Both the position numbers and the translations under genes were made by a program. From CAYNNQ01 sp964398785 (GTDB lineage Bacteria; Desulfobacterota; Desulfovibrionia; Desulfovibrionales; Desulfonatronovibrionaceae), in NCBI GenBank assembly GCA_964398785.1, contig CAYNNQ010000006.1, positions 29,085 to 93,084 on the forward strand: a stretch of 64,000 nt of DNA, written 5' to 3'. The notes below the pieces were generated by a model. It was given only the letters and a program-made list of their open reading frames with translations. It did no database searches and was not told the origin of the DNA. Positions 8,283-16,470 of the stretch are shown here, one piece after another (the first letter of the stretch is position 1; each line of letters begins with the position of its first letter).

Positions 8283-8969
8283 CTATCTTTTCAGCTTACT
8301 TATAACTCCCTTGTCCGCATTGGAGACCCGAAAACTCTCCCGGGACTTCTGGATGGCCTTGTTGTGGGTTTTGTCATCCAGAGAATTTTTCCTGAAAAAC
8401 CCGATCGTTTCCCGTGGATACTTGGCCATGCACACGGAGATGAGCCAGGCGTTTCCCATATAGGCGTAATATCCGGTGTGGGAAACGCTTTGGGCCATCT
8501 GGAAAACAGTATCCAGATACTGCTCGTCTATAAAGTGTGCCAGGAGAATAACCAGGCCGGCTCGAACAACAAACTCATTATCCGAGTTCAGCCATTTTTC
8601 GACCACGGCCAAGACATCTTCCCTTTCCCGTTCGATATGCTTGAATTTGCCGACAGTGGAATCCACCTGGGCCCAATTGTCCACTTTTCCCAGAAAATTT
8701 TCCGTCAACGGCAGGAGCCGGACAAAAGACCTGTTCAGGCGGGAAAGCACCAGGCCTTCAAGCATGATCAGCTCATAGATATTTCCCTTGTCCATGCGCA
8801 GGAATTCATCCGGAGAGTTTTTGGCTATTCTCGCGGCTATTTTCCTTAAAACCGGGAGCCGGACCCCCAGGGTTTCCTGGGCGGTGGGAATGATTTTTTT
8901 GTTAAACTCCTTGTAACCATCGTCGGACAAACCCTTGAGTTCTTCCAATACTGAAATCTCATCTTTCAT
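8283..8969 (-). CDS. DNA alkylation repair protein, AlkD-like HEAT-repeat family
   Basis: A 228-residue, largely helical protein of the DNA alkylation repair enzyme family. Family hallmarks include GVRLPVLRKIAARIAK (residues ~35-50), the central DNWAQVDS motif (AlkD: NWD..D), and the C-terminal NKAIQKSRESFRVS. AlkD-type glycosylases remove positively charged N3- and N7-alkyl bases without base flipping; some members only bind DNA. The gene stands alone. Its upstream region (8970-9150) carries three copies of a 10-mer at a 32-bp period. Confidence 0.8.
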   Translation of the reverse strand: MKDEISVLEELKGLSDDGYKEFNKKIIPTAQETLGVRLPVLRKIAARIAKNSPDEFLRMDKGNIYELIMLEGLVLSRLNRSFVRLLPLTENFLGKVDNWAQVDSTVGKFKHIEREREDVLAVVEKWLNSDNEFVVRAGLVILLAHFIDEQYLDTVFQMAQSVSHTGYYAYMGNAWLISVCMAKYPRETIGFFRKNSLDDKTHNKAIQKSRESFRVSNADKGVISKLKR

Positions 8970-9034
8970 AACAGCCCCCGGGTTCAGGCAAAATAAACGG
9001 TCGCAATTTATGGATTTAGAAATGACAGGTTTAC

Positions 9035-9108
9035 AAAACGTGAATATTGGTCGCTTTTAGCTTGCCAAAACGTGAAGACATGCCGTTTTCAGGTTGGTAA
9101 AACGTGAA
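9035..9108. repeat. three direct repeats AAAACGTGAA at exact 32-bp period
   Basis: AAAACGTGAA occurs at 9035-9044, 9067-9076 and 9099-9108. The period of 32 bp is close to three helical turns, so all copies face the same side of DNA. Each is preceded by a partly conserved GSTTNNY. The array lies between the 5' end of the AlkD-like gene and the 3' end of ribB. It could be an operator array, or the degenerate end of an IS21-like element, whose ends carry iterated transposase-binding repeats. Confidence 0.7.
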
Positions 9109-9151
9109 CCGGCGGCGGGCAAAGTCTTTCTTCCACCCGCCGCCTCGGCAT

Positions 9152-9796
9152 TCAGGCCGCTATCCTGCGCCGATAATGGACAAGATCATCCACGGACATT
9201 ACCGGAAGCCCGTTTTTTTCGGCAAAAGAAACAATCTCCGGCAATTTGGCCATGCTACCGTCCGGATTGGTCAACTCGCAAAGCACGCCGCACGGTTTAA
9301 GACCGGCCAGGGCCATCAGGTCCACGGTGGCTTCGGTATGTCCTCGGCGTTCCAGAACTCCCCTTTCCCGAGCCCGCAGCGGGAATATATGCCCCGGTCG
9401 GTTGAGATCGCCGGGCCGGCTCGCATCAGCTACCGCGGCCTTTACCGTACGCACCCGGTCGGCCGCGGAAACCCCGGTGGTCACACCTTCGGCCGCCTCT
9501 ATGGAAACGGTGAACGCGGTTTGATAACGGCTGGAATTATCTTCCACCATGGGCGGAAGATCAAGAGAAGCCGCCTTTTCCTCGGTCAGGCACAGGCAGA
9601 CGATGCCGCTGCATTCCCGGATGAGCATGGCCATCTGACTTCGAGTAAGGGTTTGGGCGGGAAAAATCAGATCGCCTTCATTCTCGCGATCCTCATCATC
9701 GGTGACAAGCACGCCGCTGCCGTCTTGGAGACTGCTTAGGGCGGCGCGCACCCTTTCGGCCGGGTCGCCGAAACGATCAAGCAAGGACTGATTCAT
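9152..9796 (-). CDS. ribB: 3,4-dihydroxy-2-butanone 4-phosphate synthase
   Basis: A 214-residue monofunctional enzyme of riboflavin synthesis. It converts ribulose 5-phosphate into formate and the four-carbon unit joined to form lumazine. Diagnostic motifs are DDEDRENEGDLIFPA (residues ~36-50, the acidic metal/substrate loop), RECSGIVC, the TAFTVSIEA stretch, DLNRPGHIFPL and RRGHTEATVDL. There is no fused GTP cyclohydrolase II domain. The FMN riboswitch at 9912-10063 lies about 115 bases upstream of the start on the same strand, so expression is expected to fall when FMN is high. Confidence 0.95.
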   Translation of the reverse strand: MNQSLLDRFGDPAERVRAALSSLQDGSGVLVTDDEDRENEGDLIFPAQTLTRSQMAMLIRECSGIVCLCLTEEKAASLDLPPMVEDNSSRYQTAFTVSIEAAEGVTTGVSAADRVRTVKAAVADASRPGDLNRPGHIFPLRARERGVLERRGHTEATVDLMALAGLKPCGVLCELTNPDGSMAKLPEIVSFAEKNGLPVMSVDDLVHYRRRIAA

Positions 9797-9911
9797 GGTA
9801 AGACTCCTTTAGTAAATGATTTGACTACCAGAATCAGGGCATGGGAACAGACAGCCGCTTGCAGGACGCAAGACGGCCGGCGCAGGCAAGATCCCGCGCT
9901 GGTCGGAGACT

Positions 9912-10063
9912 GCCTTATCCTCTCCCATCCGGACTATCACCGTCGGCTCCGGATTCTCACCGGATCTGCTGACCCTTTCCGGTTCTAAGGAAAGGCGCTC
10001 GCGGGCTTCCCGAAACAACCCGGGTTACCGCCGGTGGGGAATTCCACCCCGCCCTGAGAATAA
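9912..10063 (-). promoter_or_regulatory. FMN riboswitch (RFN element) controlling ribB
   Basis: Read on the minus strand, the stretch begins with TTATTCTCAGGGCGGGG and ends with the RFN hallmark TGATAGTCCGGATGGGAGA. Between are the conserved blocks ATTCCCCACCGGCGGTAA, AGCCCGCGAGCGCC, a variable hairpin, GGTCAGCAGATCCGGTG and GAGCCGACGGT. These are the conserved junction segments of the six-stem FMN aptamer. The remaining ~100 bases to ribB may form the expression platform, either a terminator or an SD-sequestering hairpin. Confidence 0.95.
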
Positions 10064-10422
10064 GTGCGCTTATCCAATCCGTTTTGCAAGCGAATGTCAA
10101 TAATTGAAATATAGAAAGGGGGCTAGAACACTCCGGTATAAGACCATTGTCAAAGCATATGCCCGCAAGCAGGGCGGCGTGGAGGAGATAGTATCTGGCT
10201 TTTAAGTCTTTGGGGTTTGCAGTGCCGCGAGTAAATATATGCTTACGAGCCGAACAACCTCTTTGGCCAGCAATGTCGTGTAAGGACTTGCGATTTTCGT
10301 TGTAGATCCCTCGGTAACGTGGTTTCCTGCATCAACGACGGCAGATCTGGTCTGGTATGCTGACAAGCTGGTCATAAGCGCCAGCACAAAAATGGGATAA
10401 AGGGGAAAAACGCGGTCAGTGG
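10064..10422. other. 359-bp gap with no assignable gene
   Basis: This stretch separates the FMN riboswitch from the end of the amidohydrolase gene. Two short codon runs look peptide-like: + frame 10126-10204, with KTIVKAYARKQGGVEEIV, and minus frame ~10202-10400, with AVVDAGNHVTEGSTTK. I recognise neither family and neither has a start with an SD. They may be decayed gene ends. Confidence 0.4.
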
Positions 10423-11211
10423 TTATAAAAAAAGTCGCCTTGCATTTTTTTCCATTTGGCTCACCACATCCGGAGTAAAGAGGGAATTTTCCTGCAGGCG
10501 CTCCTTTTCCCGCCCTGGATCGAACAAGGGATAGTCGGAGCCGAAAAGGAGTCTTTCCCAACTATGACTATTTATCATCCGTTGCAAAAAATCCGTCCGG
10601 ATAAACGGAAGGGAGCTGGAGGTATCCAGGAATAGATCCCGCCCGACCAAAAACTCCAGGGCCATTTCCCATTGCCTGTATCCTCCCAAATGGGCTGCGA
10701 TCACGGTCAATTCCGGAAAATTATCTATTATTTGGGCCACCTTGCGCGGACAGGAGGGATTCTTCTCCGGGGGCAGGTCATCCCCGACATGGACCATGAG
10801 TATAAAGCGTCCCTGCATTGCCTCCAGAAGAGGATACAAACCAGGGTCGTCCAGCCAAATACCCTGAAAGTCCGGATGCAACTTTATTCCGGGGATTCCG
10901 TTTTCCTCCAGCCGGTACAGCTCCTTTTCCCATTGGGGGTATCCGGGATGGACCGTTCCGAAAGGAATAAGGTCATCATATTCGCGTTGCACTTCTAAGG
11001 ACCAGTTGTTTGCCGGGACTACCTGTCCCGGAGCCGTGGCTGCCGTATGAACTATTGCCCGGCTAATTCCGCCGGCGTCCATCCGTTGAAGCAGATCCTC
11101 GGCCAGTCCATTCCCTTCGGGGCGAATACAGTAGTGTCCCTCAAGCTGACTGGTTACCTTGGCCGTTATCTTGGGATGCATCACATGTGCATGGACATCT
11201 ATTAGTTGCAT
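10423..11211 (-). CDS. amidohydrolase-family (TIM-barrel) metal-dependent hydrolase
   Basis: A 262-residue protein of the amidohydrolase-2 family. The metal-binding HxH is in DVHAHVM (residues ~5-11). The carboxylate-side barrel motifs follow: GIKLHPDF (lysine), a histidine in VIAAHLGG, and a C-terminal LLFGSDYPLF with the catalytic aspartate. Such enzymes hydrolyse or decarboxylate diverse substrates, and the specific one is not deducible. It lies 40 bases downstream of the precorrin-6A reductase gene on the same strand, so the two are probably cotranscribed. Confidence 0.75.
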   Translation of the reverse strand: MQLIDVHAHVMHPKITAKVTSQLEGHYCIRPEGNGLAEDLLQRMDAGGISRAIVHTAATAPGQVVPANNWSLEVQREYDDLIPFGTVHPGYPQWEKELYRLEENGIPGIKLHPDFQGIWLDDPGLYPLLEAMQGRFILMVHVGDDLPPEKNPSCPRKVAQIIDNFPELTVIAAHLGGYRQWEMALEFLVGRDLFLDTSSSLPFIRTDFLQRMINSHSWERLLFGSDYPLFDPGREKERLQENSLFTPDVVSQMEKNARRLFL

Positions 11212-11251
11212 ATCTTGATACCTATGTCTGTTTGTTGGGTCTAAAATCTTT

Positions 11252-12109
11252 CTAACCTATCAATTTAGTCACCCTGGCCAGCAGTTTTTGGGGATCAGAG
11301 TATTGTTCTCCTCCGCATGGGGCTGGTCTTTTTATCCCCAAAACCTTCACAGCGCAACGTCGAGCTGCCTCGGCCTTATCCGGGACTCCTCCCGCCTCTC
11401 CGCTGTCCTTGGTCACCAGCCATGTTGCCCCACTCATCCGTAGATGCAGCAGATTGTCCACGAAGTTAGGTTTCTTATTCGCGGCAAAAAAAATATTTGC
11501 TGGCCGGACATCCGATTGGAGCAAACGCAAAAAAGACGCCCCTGCGGACATGCAACGGACATACAGCCTGTCTGTAGCGATCTTTCGAGAGTATGTTCCG
11601 GCATAAAGTACTCCCACACTCAAAAGGACATTGCCTTGTTGTCCGCATAAATAATCAGCGGCTAATTCATGGCTATCGGCCCACAATGTCTCCGGGAATT
11701 TTTGCAGAATACCCGGGCGTTCATAGCGTAAATAAGCTGCATCCGCCCTTAAAGCTGCCCGCCTTGCAAAACGGCTGACTTTCTGGGCATAAGGATGAGA
11801 AGCATCCACGACCACCTTTATACCTTCGCGCACCAAGACTTCGTACAAATCCTCCACATCCAGCGGTCCATGGCGTAAACGGATATAAGAATCCAAACAC
11901 GGACTATGACACACCGAAGTGGCCTGACTAGCCAACACACGAATTCTTTTCCGGGCTAACTCGCTGGCTATGTCCCACCCTTCACTGGTTCCACCCAGCA
12001 AAAGTACGTCTGCTTGCGACTTGGAGCCGCTTTTACATGTTCTATTGCATCCAAAATTTTGCACAAATGACATCTCCATGTGACAAGACAATAGTAAGAG
12101 CCATCCCAT
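11252..12109 (-). CDS. cobK: precorrin-6A (cobalt-precorrin-6A) reductase
   Basis: NAD(P)H-dependent reductase of corrin ring synthesis (CobK/CbiJ), reducing precorrin-6A to the dihydro form. Diagnostic features: the dinucleotide-binding LLLGGTSEGWDIA (near residue 37), VVDASHPYAQKVS in the middle, and the C-terminal VTKDSGEAGG followed by alanine-rich helix. The ~35 residues before the first beta strand have no family counterpart, so the true start may be an inner codon; the ATG at 12109 is used here and no good SD decides. It complements the cbi operon at 25-31 kb, which lacks this enzyme. Confidence 0.85.
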   Translation of the reverse strand: MGWLLLLSCHMEMSFVQNFGCNRTCKSGSKSQADVLLLGGTSEGWDIASELARKRIRVLASQATSVCHSPCLDSYIRLRHGPLDVEDLYEVLVREGIKVVVDASHPYAQKVSRFARRAALRADAAYLRYERPGILQKFPETLWADSHELAADYLCGQQGNVLLSVGVLYAGTYSRKIATDRLYVRCMSAGASFLRLLQSDVRPANIFFAANKKPNFVDNLLHLRMSGATWLVTKDSGEAGGVPDKAEAARRCAVKVLGIKRPAPCGGEQYSDPQKLLARVTKLIG

Positions 12110-12215
12110 GTCCAAGCTACAAGAAAAACCGGAAAAAACTATGCCTCATCCAGGTTGGGAAATCCGAATACAAAAACAAAAAACAGGGCCTAGACTCTCG
12201 AAGGGGGCTTTACAA

Positions 12216-14441
12216 ATGCACAAGATAAATCCTGGACTCCATCCTCTTTTAAATATTCGAAGCAAACAAAACATCCCTTATCAAGGTATTTTCTATTTTG
12301 AACTGAATAATTTCAATCTATTCCAGGACTTCTTCGACGGCAAGCTTGCCCTGCAGGTCATGGAAAAAGCCAAAATCTGTATCTCTCAATGCGCTAAAGA
12401 CTTCGGTTTGCAGTATTTCGGACTGGAAAAGCTTAGCCCGGGCTGCTTTCTGCTCAAATACCGGGAAAACACAAACAGCCAAAAAATGACTGAACTGATT
12501 GTTAAGTTACGCCCGATTCTCAACTCCCGGTTCAACAATGAAATCCTTCCACTTACCGGTCAAAAGATGAAATTTCTGGTAGGGCAATCCTCCTTGGAAA
12601 GCAACGAAGCCGTCTCTTTTCAGGATGTCTTGTCCATAGCTATTGTAGAGGCTCAAAAGCAGGCCCGCTCCAAAATAAACTTAGACAATCTAGCGTCCCT
12701 CAAAGAATTCAGGGAGATCCTGGGCAACGAGGATCTGCGCACTGTTTACCAGCCTATAGTAAATATGAACACCGGCAAAGTTAACGGATGGGAAGCGTTG
12801 ACTCGCGGGCCTTCGGGTTCCAAATTTTCCTCACCACTCGTACTTTTTGATTTTGCTGAAGAGGAGGGCCAGCTTTTCGCTTTGGAGAACGTGTGCCGGG
12901 AACTTGCAGTACGCAATGTCGGAAGGCTTGATGAAGGACAAAAGCTGTTTTTGAATGTCCACCCCAATACCCTAACCGACCCTGGATTCCGACCCGGGAA
13001 GACCTTGCGCTTGCTTGAAAAACACGGTCTCTCTCCCAAGGATGTAGTCTTTGAGATAACCGAACGGCATAGCCTGAAGGACCTTTCCCTGTTCCAGCAG
13101 ACCCTGAAGCATTACCGGCAACAAGGCTACCAGATTGCCATAGATGATGTAGGGGCCGGATATTCCGGCTTATACAACATCGCGGAAATAAGGCCGGATA
13201 TTTTGAAAATAGACCGCGATCTCATCCGGGATATCAATTCCCATCCTGCCAAACGCGCACTCTTGGACGCATTCATCGGTTTCGCAAACAACATTGAAGC
13301 CACGGTAATCGCTGAAGGCATTGAAAACTCCAGGCAACTCCATGCTCTGATGGATATGGGGTTTCACTGCGGACAGGGTTTTTATCTCGGACACCCCAAA
13401 AACCCCAAAGCCGTTCCGGAAGTGGAGACGCTCAATCGCAGACACCCCAAAACTCCTGTTTCCAATTCAGGAGTATCCCTGACTATCGGTCAACTCGCGG
13501 AAAAAACGGTTATAGTGGACGAAAATACCAAGATAAGCGAAGTAAAAAGGACTTTTGAGCAGGATGAGCCGCTTTGCGGCATTGTTGTCTGCCAGGGCAA
13601 CCAGCCCTGTGGGCTTATAATGAGCCACCACTTGGATCGGGAGCTCTCTTCTTACTACGGCCCCGCCCTATATTACGGACGGGATATAACCAAATTAATG
13701 GATCAATCCCCGCTTATTGTGGACGAGCAAACGCCTACCGAAGTAGTGGCCCGCCAAGCAATGCAAAGGGATAAATACAAGATATATGACCATGTCATAA
13801 TCACCCGGAATGGGAGACTATTGGGGACCGCTTCTGTACAGGATATTCTGGACACCATGGCTCATGTGCAGGTTGAATTGGCCAAGGGCTCCAACCCGTT
13901 GTCCGGTTTACCCGGCAATCTGAACATCGAAACGGAAATAGAAAAAAGGGTGCAGAATTACCAACAGTATACAAGCATCATCTATGTGGACCTGGACAAT
14001 TTCAAAGCTTACAATGATGTTTACGGTTTTAAAAACGGGGACAAGATCCTCCTGCTAACCAGCCGAATCCTCTCTTGGGCTGCAAAACGCCACGGCGCAC
14101 CCAACTCCTTCGTAGGGCATATCGGAGGAGATGACTTCATACTTTTAACTCATCCGGAACACGCGGACAGGATCTGTCAAGGCATTTCACGTTGTTTTAA
14201 AAGGCTAATCCGACAATATTACAGTCCTTCTGATTTAAAAAGCGGATATATACTTTCTCGAGGCCGGGAGGACATAGAAAAGGAATACTCCCTGGTTTCC
14301 ATATCCATGGCCATAGTGGATTGTTTCCAGCCGCTGCCGCTCTCGGAAATATGCGATTTGGCCAGCGGGACCAAGAAGCTTGCCAAGTCGATACCCGGCA
14401 ACTCCTATGTACACAACCGCAGGCAGATCTCCACAACCTAG
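12216..14441 (+). CDS. multidomain c-di-GMP protein: GGDEF-like / EAL / CBS pair / GGDDF
   Basis: 741 residues from the ATG at 12216, which has AAGGGGG eight bases upstream; an earlier ATG at 12108 has no SD and overlaps cobK. Residues ~20-130 look like a degenerate GGDEF fold. The EAL domain (~170-400) keeps its catalytic set: WEALTRG, FLNVHPN, FEITE, IDDVGAGYS, KIDRDL, IAEGIE and the Q of CGQGF, so phosphodiesterase activity is likely. Residues ~430-545 fit a CBS pair, a nucleotide-sensing module. The C-terminal GGDEF domain (~560-735) has DLDNFKAYND and GGDDF in place of GGDEF, so cyclase activity is uncertain. No membrane segment is seen. Confidence 0.85.
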   Translation: MHKINPGLHPLLNIRSKQNIPYQGIFYFELNNFNLFQDFFDGKLALQVMEKAKICISQCAKDFGLQYFGLEKLSPGCFLLKYRENTNSQKMTELIVKLRPILNSRFNNEILPLTGQKMKFLVGQSSLESNEAVSFQDVLSIAIVEAQKQARSKINLDNLASLKEFREILGNEDLRTVYQPIVNMNTGKVNGWEALTRGPSGSKFSSPLVLFDFAEEEGQLFALENVCRELAVRNVGRLDEGQKLFLNVHPNTLTDPGFRPGKTLRLLEKHGLSPKDVVFEITERHSLKDLSLFQQTLKHYRQQGYQIAIDDVGAGYSGLYNIAEIRPDILKIDRDLIRDINSHPAKRALLDAFIGFANNIEATVIAEGIENSRQLHALMDMGFHCGQGFYLGHPKNPKAVPEVETLNRRHPKTPVSNSGVSLTIGQLAEKTVIVDENTKISEVKRTFEQDEPLCGIVVCQGNQPCGLIMSHHLDRELSSYYGPALYYGRDITKLMDQSPLIVDEQTPTEVVARQAMQRDKYKIYDHVIITRNGRLLGTASVQDILDTMAHVQVELAKGSNPLSGLPGNLNIETEIEKRVQNYQQYTSIIYVDLDNFKAYNDVYGFKNGDKILLLTSRILSWAAKRHGAPNSFVGHIGGDDFILLTHPEHADRICQGISRCFKRLIRQYYSPSDLKSGYILSRGREDIEKEYSLVSISMAIVDCFQPLPLSEICDLASGTKKLAKSIPGNSYVHNRRQISTT

Positions 14442-14630
14442 TTCTTATCCGGAAATTCAAAAATTTCCGGGTGTAGAAATATCACGTTTCCAATTCGGAA
14501 ATGAATTTTTTTCCCGTTTAACAAGGAAACTGAGTAATTATGAGCGAGCGTATCTTAATACGGGATCGAATAATTACGAAAATTAACAAAGTTAAGATGG
14601 AAAAGGGCCATTTCCGGATGGAAACAACCT
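14438..14630 (+). repeat. dispersed ~190-bp intergenic repeat family 2, copy A
   Basis: This stretch is an inverted copy of 33208-33397, aligned end to end with good conservation. Shared blocks include TAGTTCTTATCCGGAAAT, ATTATGAGCGAGCGTA, CGAAAATTAAC and GGGCCATTTCCGGATGG. It starts at the stop codon of the EAL protein gene. A perfect 9-bp stem (CCGGAAATT / AATTTCCGG) near its left end could work as a transcription stop. It holds no ORF. Confidence 0.75.
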
Positions 14631-14737
14631 AGCCTGTTATCCCCCTTCTTTTTTCCCTTCAGCTAGTTGACAACCACTCCAATCATAATCAATATACTTA
14701 ATTAGGCAAACCTAAATTCCACACAGAGGAGAACAGC

Positions 14738-15244
14738 ATGAAGATAGCCATCAGTGCTTCAGGTAAGGGGTTAGAGAGCCCATTCGAACCACGTTTTGGG
14801 CGGGCCAACGGATTTATTGTATTCGACACAGAAACTGGGGACACGCAGTATCTGGATAACACAACCAATCAAAATCTTTCCCAAGGAGCAGGCCTCCAAA
14901 CTGCGCAGATGATAACAGAAAGTGGGGCTCAAGCTTTGATAACCGGGAATGTAGGACCAAAAGCCTCGCGGGCCCTAAGCACTTCCTCCTTGCAAATCTT
15001 TAACTGCGAAGCCCAGACAGTATCAGAAGCCCTTCGCGCCTTTCAGAGCGGTGATAACACCCGGCCCAACACCGAAAATTCCAACCAGTCCGCCCCTGCA
15101 AGCGGGACGGGTAGTGGGCGTGGACGCGGCCCTGGTCAGGGTGGCCGGGGTATGGGCGGAGGTGCCCGTGGACGTGGCATGAAAGGAGGCGGCCGGGGTA
15201 AGGGCGGAGGTGGAGGAATGAAAAAAGGTGGAAGACGAAGCTAG
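14738..15244 (+). CDS. NifX/NifB-family (dinitrogenase FeMo-cofactor-binding fold) protein with Gly/Arg-rich tail
   Basis: A 168-residue cytoplasmic protein. Residues 1-105 form the dinitrogenase iron-molybdenum cofactor-binding fold: MKIAISASGKGLESPFEPRF at the start, FIVFDTET, LITGNVGPKAS and a C-terminal VSEALRAF helix. Family members bind Fe-S or metal clusters. Residues ~106-168 are low-complexity, a Ser/Asn/Pro linker then repeated RGRG, GGRGMGGG and KGGGRGKGGGGG runs. Such tails occur in some homologues of sulfate reducers, but one this basic suggests nucleic-acid or anion contact. GAGGAGA precedes the ATG. No nif genes are nearby. Confidence 0.8.
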   Translation: MKIAISASGKGLESPFEPRFGRANGFIVFDTETGDTQYLDNTTNQNLSQGAGLQTAQMITESGAQALITGNVGPKASRALSTSSLQIFNCEAQTVSEALRAFQSGDNTRPNTENSNQSAPASGTGSGRGRGPGQGGRGMGGGARGRGMKGGGRGKGGGGGMKKGGRRS

Positions 15245-15668
15245 TATTCTGTCATCTTTTACTTCTCGCAGAAGCTTAACACTCTACTACCCGCATAGAT
15301 GAATGAATCTTGTGCTGCTGCGCTGCGTCGTGTCCGGCCAAGACTTTCTTTTTATTCAAGATTGCTTTTTTGTGGAGTTATTGTCGAGTGACGCGGTCCC
15401 TGGAATCTTTGCCAGGATAAGTCAGTAAAATTATTATTTATATCGATGTGCGGCGCGGAGTTTAGAGAGAAAAGACCATGATATCCCGCTTTTGACAAAG
15501 TATTACTCTCCACTTGGACACTCAGTCTTCCACATACTTGCACCCATGCCTTAAAGAGGCTCGACCTCAGGGGGCATTTCAACCCTGGCAAAACTGCCTC
15601 CCTATAGTCACCCCCAGCCTCCTCGTCTTAAACACTCCCCACTTATTCCTCCCTCTGGAGTTAAAAGT
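15245..15668. other. non-coding stretch upstream of the tetR gene
   Basis: About 420 bases with no ORF that has both an SD and a recognisable product. A 79-codon minus-strand frame (15352-15591) has no RBS and no family features. I see no terminator or repeat here. Confidence 0.4.
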
Positions 15669-15697
15669 TTGACACGTACAAACAACTAAGTTAATAG
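15669..15697 (+). promoter_or_regulatory. probable promoter of the tetR gene
   Basis: A perfect -35 hexamer TTGACA (15669-15674) is followed after 17 bp by a weak -10, TAATAG (15692-15697). The palindromic operator begins seven bases further on, at the expected transcription start. Confidence 0.4.
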
Positions 15698-15703
15698 ATC
15701 TTA

Positions 15704-15721
15704 ATTGAGCGATTGCTCAAT
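15704..15721. promoter_or_regulatory. palindromic operator, probable TetR-type binding site
   Basis: ATTGAGCGATTGCTCAAT is a 7-bp perfect inverted repeat around a 4-bp centre. It lies just before the SD and TTG start of the TetR-family gene and just after a putative -10. Position and symmetry fit autoregulation by the repressor. Confidence 0.6.
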
Positions 15722-15742
15722 CAATCGCAAAGGAGTACATGC

Positions 15743-16321
15743 TTGAGTCGAAAAGACAACATCCTAGAAGTTGCTGCTTCCCTTTTCGCCCAAAAGGGTT
15801 TTTCCGCCACTTCCACATCAGCCATCGCCAAAGAAGCCGGCGTGGCGGAAGGACTGATCTTCCATTATTTCAATACCAAAAAGGATATTCTCTTACATAT
15901 CCTAAAAGAGATGACCTCCTCATACTTAGAGGGAAGCCGCGCAAATACAAAAAACAGCACAACCGGCCTGGAAGCATTGAAGACGCTGATAAACTTCCAT
16001 TTTGAATTCGGTTCTGACAACCTAAACGCCCTTGTAGTTTTGATTCGCGACCTCCCTTCTTCTTTTGTCCAAAAAGGGGAAGAGTTTTGCGAAGCCATAA
16101 ATCAAGACATGGAAGCGGTGATAAGCGTGTGGAAAAGTTGCATCCAAAAGGGCATTGAGGATAATTCTATCTCCAAGGATATTCCTCCCAGGGAAACCGC
16201 TCTTATGGTTCAGGGTATGCTTCAGGGAGTGGACAGGTTGCATTTGTTGGGCCCGATTGAAGTGCCGGAAATGCAAAGGCACATAATTGATTTTTGCCTA
16301 AGGGCCGTCACAAAAGACTAA
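15743..16321 (+). CDS. TetR/AcrR-family transcriptional regulator
   Basis: 192 residues. The N-terminal three-helix DNA-binding domain is typical: ILEVAASLFAQKGFSATSTS, then AIAKEAGVAEGLIFHYFNTK with the recognition helix, about residues 5-52. The C-terminal ligand domain is divergent, as usual. The TTG at 15743 is chosen as the start because AAAGGAGT lies six bases before it and the family N-terminus fits. It precedes the RND efflux genes by 149 bases and likely represses them and itself. Confidence 0.85.
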   Translation: MSRKDNILEVAASLFAQKGFSATSTSAIAKEAGVAEGLIFHYFNTKKDILLHILKEMTSSYLEGSRANTKNSTTGLEALKTLINFHFEFGSDNLNALVVLIRDLPSSFVQKGEEFCEAINQDMEAVISVWKSCIQKGIEDNSISKDIPPRETALMVQGMLQGVDRLHLLGPIEVPEMQRHIIDFCLRAVTKD

Positions 16322-16470
16322 AAAACGGGAATCCTGTTGTCTTGCATATTTAGTTCAGACCTCAACTCTTGCCATTTTATGACTTTTAATAAATCTTTCG
16401 GCTAAGGCATACAGCCTTTTACTGAAAACGAACTTCTTACATGAGCCAAATAACTAGGAGGGTACGAATA

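Noticed and set aside
9035..9108. CRISPR-like array
   Set aside because: Only three repeats of 10 bp, spacers of 22 bp that are partly similar, no leader or cas genes.
9104..9739. 211-codon + strand frame
   Set aside because: Entirely antisense to ribB, which has all catalytic motifs.
10126..10400. Short peptide-like codon runs on both strands between the riboswitch and the amidohydrolase
   Set aside because: No start with SD, no family recognised, too short to call remnants with confidence.
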